Below, one piece after another: positions 1 through 7,447 of a stretch of DNA of 10,041 nucleotides. Position 1 is the stretch's first letter; each line of letters starts with the position of its first letter. This DNA comes from Anaerolineae bacterium (GTDB taxonomy: Bacteria; Chloroflexota; Anaerolineae; SpSt-600). A program made the translations under genes and the position numbers. The notes below the pieces were generated by a model that was not told where the DNA came from, did not search any database, and saw only the letters and a list, made by a program, of their open reading frames with translations. The stretch spans positions 1-10,041 of the forward strand of contig JAPWUT010000045.1 in NCBI GenBank assembly GCA_028275425.1, given 5' to 3'.

Positions 1-2119
1 AGAAGAACCAGGGCTCAAAAACCCTGTATTGGCCGGCTTATTCGGCACTATGGCTATGCTTTGCGAGATGATTTTCGGCACTTTCCTCTTCCTTTTCTCC
101 GCCTTTTACTTCATTCTGCGGAGGAAGGAGCTGCACCGTCAGGGCTTGCTCTTGAGGGTGGCGATATTGGTTTTGACTGTTGCCGCTACCTATTGGCCGG
201 TGCTCATCCCTATCCTGCGGGAGTTCCTCCTCGGGGGATATGAGCTAAAGGGCTGGGGGGATGCGCTCAAGCTTTCAACTGACCTCCTCGGTTTCTTCAC
301 CCCAACAGCCCTCCACCCTGGGCTGGGAATTGGTTGGGAGAGGGAGCTAAGGGCAGTGACAGAGGGAACTTCCCGCTTCGCAGATGTGAACACGGTTTTC
401 CTCGGCTATTTCTCCTTGGTTCTGGCTATCGTGGCCTTGGTCAAAAATCCGCCCAAAGTTGTTAAAACTTGGGCCCTACAAGCCCTCCTCTTCGCTTCCT
501 TCTGCCTCGGCCCCGTCCTCCAGATTAACAAGCGCTACGTCTTTGACATGGATGGCATACCCATAACCATCCCGATGCCTTTCGCCATCCTCCATTACAT
601 CCCAATCTTTCGGGCTAACCGGGTCCCCAACCGCTTCAGCGTTATCCTGACCTTGTGCTTGGCCGTCCTGGTGGCTTTCGGGGGGCAAAGGGTGATGAGC
701 ATCTTTGAGCGCCGCTTTTCCCCCGCCTTTTCCAGAGCCATAGGGGGATTGATTGCGGCTTTAATCATTATTGAGCATCTGGCAATACCGATGCCCCTCA
801 CGGACGCCCGAATACCTGCTCCTCTCTGGCTCATCGGGCAAGAAAGCGGGGAGTTTACCGTCCTACAGTTGCCGTTGGGATGGCGCAACAGTTTCGGGAT
901 GGCCGGGGCTGAGAGCACTCAGGCCCAGTATTACCAAGTTGCTCATGGGAAGAAACTGCTGAGCGGGAACATATCCCGCAATCCGCCTTTCCAGTTTGAT
1001 TATTTCCTGCGCTTGCCATTCTTCCAGGCTATAATCTCAGCCGAAACTTACCAGGAGGTCCCACCGGAGCTTGAAACCAAGGCCAAAGCTCAAGCTCCTG
1101 AGCTTGTCCGCCTTTACGATATCCGCTACCTCGTAGTTTTGCCCCCTACCCCAGGCCGAGCCCCGTATTCCGACACCTACACCAGAACAGTCCAGCTTGT
1201 GGAGAGGCTTTTACCGGCCGAGCTTTACCTGGAAGGGCAGGGGACGAAGGTCTACAAAGTTAAGCCTATACCTCCGGCCTCATCCTTGGAGATAGATTTC
1301 GGAAGGGAAGAAGCTTTGCCCTACCTCGGGGAAGGGTGGGATAGGAACGAGGAGGTGGCCGGTTGCACAGCAGTTTGGGCCGTCTCCAAGCGAGCGGAGG
1401 TGTTCCTTCCCCCCATGGAAAATGGCTCCTATACCCTTACCCTGAAAGTCGCACCTTTCACTTACCCCGGCTCCCCGGAGCAGAGCATTAAAATCGTCCT
1501 AAATGGCGTTAACTTAGGGGAAGCAAAGCTTTCCCCGGGCTGGAACGAGCTTTCCTTCGCTGTTCCCGAAAGCATTTCCCTTAATCGCCCCAGCAAGCTT
1601 GAACTTAAGTTTTCTCACCTGGCTTCCCCCCGCAAGGTCTTACCTCCAGAGTTTGCCATAGGCTCAACTGGAGTGAATGCCCCCGCTGAGCTGGAAATCC
1701 ATTCCGGCCAGGGTTTTGCTTTCATAACTGTGGCGGGGAAAAACGCTTCCCTGAACAAAGCCGGGCTCAATCTGGCGGTTATAGAGCCAAAGAAGGGGAA
1801 AGTGGTAGCGATGAGAGCTTTCGGCCCTGGGGAAGAAAAGAACCTGAGCTCTTTCGTAGCGGAGATAGCGCCAGGGCACATCGTAGTTGGGGCTGTTTAC
1901 GGAGGCCTCTGGCCCGAAAATGCGCCTCAAGTCCTCCAGGCTCTCGGAGTCAATGGGCCATCCAAGGGGCCGAGCTACGCTTTTATCGGGGTGAAAGGGA
2001 GTGCGCCTGGCTCCGGCCTGGAGAAAGAAGGGGAAGACGTCTACCTCCGCTTGGGCTATAACCCCGATAGCCGAACCTTGGCCGCCGCCGTAGATTTCAT
2101 CCGGCTGGAAAGGAGGTAG
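1..2119 (+). CDS. Multi-pass membrane protein (YfhO/GT-C-like), 5'-truncated, with C-terminal ILEI/GG-type domain
   Basis: The frame is open from base 2 with no stop, so the start lies outside the window; a TTG at 29 is probably internal. About six hydrophobic segments are visible (roughly nt 56-118, 143-226, 389-442, 464-523, 638-688, 734-790). The motif IFRANRVPNRF (nt 605-637) resembles the FRxPxRF-type loop of YfhO-like and other GT-C membrane proteins. After an extracytoplasmic linker there is a beta-rich stretch (about nt 1370-1660) with an NGVxLGxxxLxxGWN pattern like carbohydrate-binding sandwiches. The last domain (about nt 1676-2023) has ILEI/GG features: HSGQGF, GLNLAVIEPKKGKV, FVAEIAPGHIVVGAVY and SYAFIGVKGSAPGS. 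The likely role is handling a lipid-linked sugar or surface glycan at the membrane. No catalytic residue can be assigned from this fragment, so the glycosyltransferase label is inference from architecture. The stop is 3 bases before the next gene, suggesting one transcript. Confidence 0.72.
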   Translation, partial: EEPGLKNPVLAGLFGTMAMLCEMIFGTFLFLFSAFYFILRRKELHRQGLLLRVAILVLTVAATYWPVLIPILREFLLGGYELKGWGDALKLSTDLLGFFTPTALHPGLGIGWERELRAVTEGTSRFADVNTVFLGYFSLVLAIVALVKNPPKVVKTWALQALLFASFCLGPVLQINKRYVFDMDGIPITIPMPFAILHYIPIFRANRVPNRFSVILTLCLAVLVAFGGQRVMSIFERRFSPAFSRAIGGLIAALIIIEHLAIPMPLTDARIPAPLWLIGQESGEFTVLQLPLGWRNSFGMAGAESTQAQYYQVAHGKKLLSGNISRNPPFQFDYFLRLPFFQAIISAETYQEVPPELETKAKAQAPELVRLYDIRYLVVLPPTPGRAPYSDTYTRTVQLVERLLPAELYLEGQGTKVYKVKPIPPASSLEIDFGREEALPYLGEGWDRNEEVAGCTAVWAVSKRAEVFLPPMENGSYTLTLKVAPFTYPGSPEQSIKIVLNGVNLGEAKLSPGWNELSFAVPESISLNRPSKLELKFSHLASPRKVLPPEFAIGSTGVNAPAELEIHSGQGFAFITVAGKNASLNKAGLNLAVIEPKKGKVVAMRAFGPGEEKNLSSFVAEIAPGHIVVGAVYGGLWPENAPQVLQALGVNGPSKGPSYAFIGVKGSAPGSGLEKEGEDVYLRLGYNPDSRTLAAAVDFIRLERR
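2111..2116 (+). promoter_or_regulatory. Ribosome binding site that fixes a TTG start
   Basis: AGGAGG lies inside the last codons of the upstream gene, 6 bases before TTG at 2123. The spacing supports TTG as the start of the Lgt-like gene and points to translational coupling. Confidence 0.75.
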
Positions 2120-2122
2120 CCC

Positions 2123-2869
2123 TTGAAGCCTCTCTTTTGGGTGTGGAAGTGGCCTATCACCACTTATCCTTTGCTCCTGCTGCTTGGGATTTTGGCCGGT
2201 TCAACCGCATTTGCCGGGCTGGGGAAGAAGAGGTGGGGCTTGGAGAAAGCCTTGGATGCCTTGCTCTGGAGCTTAATAGGAGGCATAGCTTTTGGCAGAG
2301 TGGGCTTTGTGCTAACCAATTTGGAGTATTTTTCCGAAAGCCCAAAAGAAGCCTGGCAATTTTGGAAGGGTGGGCTTGCTTTCTCCTTTGCCTTAGCTGG
2401 TGGATTGTTGGCCCTCTTCATATTCTCCCGATTCCAAAAGGTTAGCCTGGCGGAACTGCTGGACTTGGCCTCTCTTTCCATCCTTCCGGCTCAAGCTTTA
2501 GGGTGGTGGGCATGCTACACAGCCGGATTGGCTTATGGGAAAGAGTGGAAAGGCCCATTGGCCCTTTTTCTCCCCGATGTCTATGGGGTCAAAGCCTACC
2601 GCTTCCCTGTGCAACTGGCCGGGGCTTTGTGGAGTGCTCTACTCTTCCTCATCCTCTTGGTCATTTACTGGAGAGCGAACAAAGCCGGCAACATCTTCCT
2701 GGCCTATGCCATCGGCTATTTGCCCTTTGACTTTTTCCTCCGCTTCCTCCGGGGCGATGTCATGGGGGTAATAGGGCCTTTGGAGCCGGGCCAGCTTTCA
2801 GTAGCGCTGGTTTTGATTGCCCTCCTCCTTCTCCGCTTCATTTGCCCCAAATCATCTTCAGGGCGATGA
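2123..2869 (+). CDS. Divergent prolipoprotein diacylglyceryl transferase (Lgt)-fold membrane protein
   Basis: This is a 248-residue protein of about seven hydrophobic segments, the size and layout of Lgt, which moves diacylglycerol from phosphatidylglycerol to the lipobox cysteine. Recognisable Lgt landmarks are IxFGRVGFVLTN (54-66), WKGGLAFSFALAGG (81-94), GWWACYTAGLAYG (127-139), RFPVQL (160-165), FLRFLRGD (205-212) and GQLS (223-226). Against E. coli Lgt by eye, the histidine of the GGMSFHGG motif is Ser88, the arginine of GRxGNFxNGE is Trp128, and the asparagines and glutamate of that motif are also gone. The later Arg (about 210) and the GQxLS element remain. It may therefore be a paralogue with another lipid or sugar substrate, or an inactive relative. 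The TTG start is set by AGGAGG at 2111. It probably shares a transcript with the upstream membrane protein. Confidence 0.75.
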   Translation: MKPLFWVWKWPITTYPLLLLLGILAGSTAFAGLGKKRWGLEKALDALLWSLIGGIAFGRVGFVLTNLEYFSESPKEAWQFWKGGLAFSFALAGGLLALFIFSRFQKVSLAELLDLASLSILPAQALGWWACYTAGLAYGKEWKGPLALFLPDVYGVKAYRFPVQLAGALWSALLFLILLVIYWRANKAGNIFLAYAIGYLPFDFFLRFLRGDVMGVIGPLEPGQLSVALVLIALLLLRFICPKSSSGR

Positions 2870-3200
2870 GGAGGAGGGCGAAGCCGAATATTCTCCTCAA
2901 GGTATCAGTGGGCAAATGCACAGCCAGTTTTGCCCCCAAAAGCCCCCCGATAAAGAAGCCAATGGCCAAAAGGAAGGCCATTTTGAGGTTAACATACCCT
3001 TGGCGGTAGTAGGTGTAGGCCGCCAGTATCCCTATGGGGGGAACGAGCATAGCCAAGGTTGTGCCTTGAGCGTAATGCTGAGGCATCTTGAAAATGTAGA
3101 CCAGGGCGGGCACCACTACCACTCCACCTCCTATGCCTATAAGCCCGCTGAGGATTCCGGCGCCAAGTCCTACCCCGATGCAGAGGAGCAAGCTAAACAT
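2838..3200 (-). CDS. Half-length TauE/SafE-family permease
   Basis: The product is 120 residues and strongly hydrophobic, with about four membrane segments. The N-terminal SGLIGIGGGVVVVPAL motif (about 18-33), GTTLAML and GGLLGAKLAVHLP are typical of one TauE/SafE repeat. Full family members, linked to export or uptake of sulfite, sulfoacetate and similar anions, are about 240-270 residues with two such repeats. One repeat alone should work as a homodimer or pair with another half; no second half is in the window. ATG codons at 3203 and 3200 are adjacent; GGGAGG at 3206-3211 is 2 bases from the first and 5 from the second, favouring 3200. The start overlaps the end of the upstream Mut7-C gene by 8 bases, so the two are probably co-translated. 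The 3' end overlaps the convergent Lgt-like gene. The transported substrate cannot be read from the sequence. Confidence 0.8.
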   Translation of the reverse strand: MFSLLLCIGVGLGAGILSGLIGIGGGVVVVPALVYIFKMPQHYAQGTTLAMLVPPIGILAAYTYYRQGYVNLKMAFLLAIGFFIGGLLGAKLAVHLPTDTLRRIFGFALLLIALKMIWGK

Positions 3201-3657
3201 CATGGCCTCCCTTTGAAAGGACTTTGTCCAGGAGCTCTTTCATCTTCTGCCAATGGGTGCCCTTCCAGTAAATGCGATGGCAGCCAGGGCAAAGACTGAA
3301 CTGCTCTTGGGTCTGGAAAACGTAAGGGGGGACTTTCCCCCGAACACTTTCCTTTTCCACGGGCTTGAGTGGTTCATTGCAGATTGGGCAGCGGGAGAAG
3401 CAGTTCTGCCTTTCAAGTTTAAGTTCTTGAAAGACCTGAAGGAGCTGGTCTTCCAAAGGGGCATTTTTAATCAAAATGGCCCGGACCCCTCTCCTGCGGG
3501 CCAGTTCTTGGTCCCGGGTGAGGAGGATTCTATCCTCCGCCATTGCCCGGTAGGCCAATTCATCGTCGTCCATGTTGGGGAAATAGAGGGTATCGTAGCC
3601 CAGGATTCGGAGCCATTTGGCGAGGGTTCCCAACATGCTATCGGCTATGAATTTCAT
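3193..3657 (-). CDS. Mut7-C RNase-domain protein (PIN-like fold plus zinc ribbon)
   Basis: From ATG 3657 the product is 154 residues beginning MKFIADSMLGTLAKWLRILGY, the diagnostic opening of the Mut7-C family. The PIN-like part carries Asp6 in ADSML, an acidic cluster MDDDEL (about 29-34) and LLTRDQELA (about 45-53), giving the expected acidic residues for a metal-dependent nuclease. The C-terminal half has a four-cysteine zinc ribbon: CPIC (90-93) and CPGC (123-126), followed by IYWKGTHWQKM, typical of the family. The domain is predicted to be an RNase; its target is unknown. A TTG 18 bases upstream is in frame (3675), but GGAGAG at 3664-3669 sits 6 bases from ATG 3657, which I prefer. The gene runs directly into the TauE/SafE half-permease with a short overlap. 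The pairing has no obvious functional logic and may simply reflect compaction. Confidence 0.88.
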   Translation of the reverse strand: MKFIADSMLGTLAKWLRILGYDTLYFPNMDDDELAYRAMAEDRILLTRDQELARRRGVRAILIKNAPLEDQLLQVFQELKLERQNCFSRCPICNEPLKPVEKESVRGKVPPYVFQTQEQFSLCPGCHRIYWKGTHWQKMKELLDKVLSKGGHDV

Positions 3658-3683
3658 GGCTCGCTCTCCAGCCAAAATTTCCT

Positions 3684-3691
3684 AAGGAGGT
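3684..3691 (+). promoter_or_regulatory. Ribosome binding site deciding the start of the Amt-like gene
   Basis: AAGGAGGT is only 1 base from the ATG at 3693 but 7 bases from the in-frame ATG at 3699, so translation most likely begins at 3699. The site lies in the 41-bp gap between two divergent genes. Confidence 0.7.
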
Positions 3692-3698
3692 TATGGTT

Positions 3699-5000
3699 AT
3701 GCTCAGCCTTTTGAGTTTGCTCCTCCCATTGGGCTTTGCCCTTGTAGCCATTGGGGGAAGGGAGCCTGAAGAAGCCAAAAGGACCTTTTCCCTCTTCCTC
3801 CTCTCTTTGGCTATCGGAACCGTTGGGTATTTTGCAAGCGGGTTTGCCCTGGAGTTCGGAGGAATTGGCCTTGTGCACAGGGATATAAGAGGGGTCAGTA
3901 GCCTCATCTGGGAGTGGTCTCCCCTGGATGTGCGCTGGGGGCCAGGATGGGGAGCTATAGGCCTCTACGGCTTCTTCCTCCGGGGTGAAGTCCTTTCCCC
4001 CGAAGCCCTCTCCCTCTTCCTCCATGGGCTTCCCCTCGTTTCCTTGGCCGTTTTCATTACTTTGGCCAACCTCTGGGGCAAGGTTAATCGGTTTTTCCTT
4101 TTGATTGTGGGGCTGATTTTGGCTTCCTTCCTCCACCCTGTTGTTGGAAATTGGGTCTGGGGAGGGGGATGGCTCGGCAATTTGGGGAAAAACGCCGGGC
4201 TTGGCCACGGGTTCATTGACGTGCTTGGGGCTTCCTCCCCTCACCTTTTGGGAGCTTTTGCCTGTTTCCTCGGCGCTATCACCTTCGGCCTGCGCAAGAA
4301 ACCTTCTCCAACCCCCACCATGCCGCCGGTTCACCTCCCTATCCTGGCGGGCACAGGCCTTGTCCTGGCTCTCATCGGGGCTGGTGCTTTCCTGGCCGGC
4401 CACCCGGTCTATTCCGTTTACCCCACCATCTCCACGGCCGTGGGCATTGTCAACATCTTGCTGGCAGCGATGGGGGGGGTGTTGGGGGCATCCGTTTACT
4501 CCCTCTTCGTAACAGGCCAGAGCGATTTCCTCATGGCCGTAAGGGGCGGCATGGCCGGGCTTGTGGCTGGCGGAGCGTCCTGCTTCTTCATCCCATTCTG
4601 GGCCGGATTGACAATTGGTTTTCTCGCTGGCCTCCTCCTTCCCCCAACTGTCTACCTTTGGGAAGAAATCCTCAAGCTCGGTGACCCCTCGGGGGTGATG
4701 GCTATGAGCGGGCTGGGAAGCGTCCTGGGAATTCTCGCCCCGGCTTTCTTCGCCAACGGCCAGCAAGGCGAAGGCTGGAACGGGGTCCCAGGCAACTACC
4801 TCGGGGTTTCCGGCCAGGGTGTGAGCGGACTTTTGGTATCGCGAGGCTTTATCCCCGATTTCCCCCATCAGCTTTATTCCCAGTTAACAGGGATTTTAGC
4901 GGTGCTTGTTTGGACCGCTGCCATCCTGGTGCCTCTTTTCCTTATCGCCCAGAAAGCCATACCGGCCCTTAAGAGAGGCCAGGAGCACTCTGAGGGATAG
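3699..5000 (+). CDS. Ammonium transporter (Amt)-family membrane protein, divergent
   Basis: The 433-residue product has about ten or eleven hydrophobic segments. Numbering from ATG 3699, Amt landmarks are HPVVGNWVWGGGWL (146-159), D174 with H182 eight residues on (DVLGASSPH, matching DFAGSTVVH), the GxVAG/GCAFV/IGLIAG-like block at about 284-313, LGDPSGVMAMSGLGSVLG (327-344) and a C-terminal SQLTGILAVLVW helix. Amt proteins carry ammonium across the membrane as trimers. The first pore histidine is retained, but the second, in DPxxVFxVHG, aligns with Ser337. The aromatic and serine residues of the outer ammonium site also look altered: the GWFGFNAGS region reads GAGAFLAGH. The family is clear; ammonium transport is not assured. 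It is divergent from the Mut7-C gene, and its last 105 bp overlap the 3' end of the transglutaminase gene. No GlnK gene is adjacent in the window. Confidence 0.8.
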   Translation: MLSLLSLLLPLGFALVAIGGREPEEAKRTFSLFLLSLAIGTVGYFASGFALEFGGIGLVHRDIRGVSSLIWEWSPLDVRWGPGWGAIGLYGFFLRGEVLSPEALSLFLHGLPLVSLAVFITLANLWGKVNRFFLLIVGLILASFLHPVVGNWVWGGGWLGNLGKNAGLGHGFIDVLGASSPHLLGAFACFLGAITFGLRKKPSPTPTMPPVHLPILAGTGLVLALIGAGAFLAGHPVYSVYPTISTAVGIVNILLAAMGGVLGASVYSLFVTGQSDFLMAVRGGMAGLVAGGASCFFIPFWAGLTIGFLAGLLLPPTVYLWEEILKLGDPSGVMAMSGLGSVLGILAPAFFANGQQGEGWNGVPGNYLGVSGQGVSGLLVSRGFIPDFPHQLYSQLTGILAVLVWTAAILVPLFLIAQKAIPALKRGQEHSEG

Positions 5001-7118
5001 CTCCTTTTCCAACCCAAGCAAAACTTCTTCATCGGGAGGCTCCGGAGAAAACCGCTCTTGTAGATAGAAACACACCACTTTCTTGAAGGGCTCGGCTTTT
5101 TCCGGGAAGAGCTTAGTCAAGCTTTCCAGATACTCAAGGGGAGTTTGAGAAGGCCTGGCCTTAATGCCGGCCAGCCAACCAAGCCTTAAGAGGCGAAGGT
5201 AAAGCCGTGAGGCCGGCCTAAGTTCCGGTGGTTCAAGCTTAAGCTGGATTGCCCTTAGGCCCATCATTAGGGCAGCCAATCCGGGGACCAAAGGCCAGAA
5301 CTTCTTGAACCCTTCAGGCGAGGGCAAAGCAAAAGCCTGCGGGGGTGGGGCAGGAGGCGAAGGTTTTGATTCCTCGGGCACTTCAACCCCTTCGGGGATT
5401 CTGAGAGGCCTTTCTCTCGGAATCAGGGGCCTGGCTTCCCCTTCAGTCCTTGATACTCTTACTATCGGCAACTGAACCGATGTGGGCTCAAATTCAACCC
5501 AGCCGTAGCGGGGGAAGAAAACCTCCACCCAGGCATGGGCGTTCTTCTCCCTAACCCTCCACCTCCCTTTCTCCGCAAGGTACTCTCCTGCGGTGTAGCC
5601 GGCCACTAAGCGTGCTGGTATCCCCACTGCTCTGGCCATAACTACCATGGCGGAAGCGTAATAATTGCAGTAGCCCTGGCGCAAGTCAAAGAGAAAGTAA
5701 TCCACTGCATCCCTTCCCTCCGGAGGAGGCGGGACTTTCTCGTTGTAGACGATGTTCTCCCTAAGGTATCGCTCAATGGCCAAGGCTTTATCGTATGGGT
5801 TATCGTAGCGGGAAGTAATTTCCAAAGCCAGATCCTTGACCCGCTGGGGAAGGTCGGCAGGGAGCTGGAGGTAACGGGCAATCCAGGCTGGATAATCGGT
5901 GCCGGCCTTGCGCAAACTCTCCTCATCGGCTACGCTTACTTGCGATACAACCCTAACCACAGCCCCAGGTTTAAGTGGCTCTGAAGCCAAGAGAAGGGAA
6001 GGCTCTATCCTATCCCCCTCCCCGGTAGCGATGACGAAAGCTTTTTCCGAAAGCAGGGAAGGCTGCGCGGCGGCGTATATAAGCCTGCCCTCAGGCTCAA
6101 TCAGATAGTAAGTCTGGGTCAAAGCTTGCCTCAGCTCAAACCGGAAAGCAGGTATTTCCTCCCAAGCCCTGAAAAGAAAAGCGGTGTTATCGGTGTTGAG
6201 CCAGCTTCTTCCGGTGTAGAAATCGTAGGATGCCGCCTTCCAGTAACGGACCAGCTCCCGAGGATAGGCCTCTACCTCCAAGACCACCATTCCTCCCAAG
6301 GCGACGGGTCCTCCCAATTCTAACTCCTTCCCGAAGTAGGCTCGGCCAATTTTCGGGACTCTGTAACCCTTTAGGGAGGGGAAGAGCTTGTTCCATTCCC
6401 TCTGAACCTTCTCCCAGCTTTCTTTTAGGAAGCCTACCTTTAAGTTAGCTTTGGCCCCAGGGGCAAGCCAAGCAAAGGCCAGAGCTAAGAGGATAAAAGC
6501 GAGACCGTAGCGGAAAAAGTCAAAGGAAGCGTATGGTGAATACCCTACCCGGTGATGAGCCCAGCTTTCTTCTTGCTCCCGGAAGTGTAGCCAGAGGACG
6601 AAAATTAGTGAAGCGAAGGCATAGGCAATGGGGTAGATAGCCAAGCTTTGGGAGCCGTAATAGGCGTTTATGGCCGTTAAAACTCCGCTGGGGATTACGG
6701 CCAACCACCCATTGCGCTTCCGTAGAGCCAACCAAGCTGCCAAGTAAGCTGACCACCAAACTGTCAAGCTCATAAGCAGGACGAAAGCGATTGGGCCCCC
6801 TCTTGCCTCTCCGGCCCTAACACCCTCAAGCCAATAACCAATCCTCCACCCAAGGTTGATGAACCTCTCCTGCCAGCCTAAAGTATCGGGCAGAAGGAGG
6901 GAAGTGGAGAAGAAGGAAATGGCAGCCCCGACTGTAAAGCTGTAGAGGTGAGCGGAGATAGGTGGCCAGCGGGACAAGGCCAAAAGATAACCTATGACCA
7001 AAGCCAGGATAGTAACTCCTGGCAGGACCTCAAGTCCTTTCGTCCACTCCGCTGATACGATGCACCAGGCTGCTGTAAGCTGGAGCCAAAGGAGCAAAAG
7101 GAAAGGCCCAATACCCAT
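4896..7118 (-). CDS. TgpA-like membrane-anchored transglutaminase (DUF3488 / transglutaminase core / DUF4129)
   Basis: The 740-residue product has the full TgpA layout. An N-terminal block of about seven membrane helices (3-220) is followed by an extracytoplasmic domain, a transglutaminase-like core (about 425-545), a proline-rich linker (583-593), one more helix (about 605-622) and a cytoplasmic DUF4129-type tail with ARPSQTPLEYL (654-664). The catalytic triad is visible: Cys483 in QGYCNYYAS, His528 in NAHAWVEVFF, and the acidic third residue as Glu544 in WVEFEPT, where Asp or Glu is usual. The family forms or cleaves amide bonds in peptides or proteins at the cell surface; the substrate is unknown. 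ATG 7118 has AGGAG at 7126-7130, 7 bases upstream, and a promoter-like pair lies just beyond. Such genes often sit beside a MoxR ATPase and a DUF58 protein; neither is here, so it appears to be transcribed alone. Its last 34 codons overlap the Amt-like gene antisense. Confidence 0.9.
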   Translation of the reverse strand: MGIGPFLLLLWLQLTAAWCIVSAEWTKGLEVLPGVTILALVIGYLLALSRWPPISAHLYSFTVGAAISFFSTSLLLPDTLGWQERFINLGWRIGYWLEGVRAGEARGGPIAFVLLMSLTVWWSAYLAAWLALRKRNGWLAVIPSGVLTAINAYYGSQSLAIYPIAYAFASLIFVLWLHFREQEESWAHHRVGYSPYASFDFFRYGLAFILLALAFAWLAPGAKANLKVGFLKESWEKVQREWNKLFPSLKGYRVPKIGRAYFGKELELGGPVALGGMVVLEVEAYPRELVRYWKAASYDFYTGRSWLNTDNTAFLFRAWEEIPAFRFELRQALTQTYYLIEPEGRLIYAAAQPSLLSEKAFVIATGEGDRIEPSLLLASEPLKPGAVVRVVSQVSVADEESLRKAGTDYPAWIARYLQLPADLPQRVKDLALEITSRYDNPYDKALAIERYLRENIVYNEKVPPPPEGRDAVDYFLFDLRQGYCNYYASAMVVMARAVGIPARLVAGYTAGEYLAEKGRWRVREKNAHAWVEVFFPRYGWVEFEPTSVQLPIVRVSRTEGEARPLIPRERPLRIPEGVEVPEESKPSPPAPPPQAFALPSPEGFKKFWPLVPGLAALMMGLRAIQLKLEPPELRPASRLYLRLLRLGWLAGIKARPSQTPLEYLESLTKLFPEKAEPFKKVVCFYLQERFSPEPPDEEVLLGLEKELSLRVLLASLKGRYGFLGDKEKRHQDGSGPNKHR

Positions 7119-7125
7119 TTAACTG

Positions 7126-7170
7126 CTCCTTCCTTAAGCTAATTTTACCCCACCACCTTCGCCAATGCAA
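7126..7170 (-). promoter_or_regulatory. Putative promoter and ribosome binding site of the transglutaminase gene
   Basis: On the minus strand, a TAAAAT -10-like box (7142-7147) is preceded, after exactly 17 bases, by TTGCAT (7165-7170) as a weak -35. The -10 matches the consensus at five of six positions, the -35 at three. AGGAG (7126-7130) lies 7 bases before the ATG, giving a leader of about 20 bases. The ribosome site is convincing; the promoter is only a pattern match. Confidence 0.42.
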
Positions 7171-7295
7171 TTCCAAAGCTAAGGGGTTGTATCCCAAACT
7201 TGTTGGGCACCTTTATTTGGCCCTTCTTGCCGATTGAATTAAACTTCTCTGGCTAAAGGCCAGCTTCCGCCGAGCTTTTTAAGCAAATCGCTAAA
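7171..7295. other. AT-richer spacer between the transglutaminase gene and the repeat array
   Basis: I see no gene here. Two small perfect stem-loops are visible: CCCAA/TTGGG with a 5-base loop (about 7194-7208) and CTGGC/GCCAG with a 5-base loop (7249-7263). Neither has a following T-run at the usual distance, so neither is called as a terminator. Confidence 0.5.
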
Positions 7296-7447
7296 GACCC
7301 AAAACCCTGGCTAATCCTCAGCTCACGAGGGCAAGAGAATGGGAGGGCCAAGGGGCGCAAGCCCCCTGGCAGGGGGTCTGGGGGATGTGCCCCCAGAATA
7401 AAAAGAGGAGGCGAGTTGCGCACGTTAGCAAACCAACCTGCGAGTGG
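7296..7447. repeat. Repeat unit 1
   Basis: This is the most divergent full unit. It has a GGGGC-GCAA-GCCCC hairpin (7352-7365) with a GNRA-type loop and a GGGGG-ATGTG-CCCCC hairpin (7380-7394). Confidence 0.8.

Noticed and set aside
2817..3299. A 160-codon plus-strand frame opposite the TauE/SafE gene
   Set aside because: It has no domain and no ribosome site; the minus-strand frame carries the GIGGG motif and membrane segments.
3654..4868. A 404-codon minus-strand frame opposite the Amt-like gene
   Set aside because: Its composition (long runs of Glu, Ser, Gly, Pro and His, no domain) is typical of an antisense shadow, while the plus-strand frame has clear Amt motifs and a ribosome site.
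4896..7118. Loss of the catalytic Asp in the transglutaminase triad (Glu in WVEFEPT)
   Set aside because: Glu at this place is common in bacterial TgpA-like proteins, so it is not evidence of inactivity.
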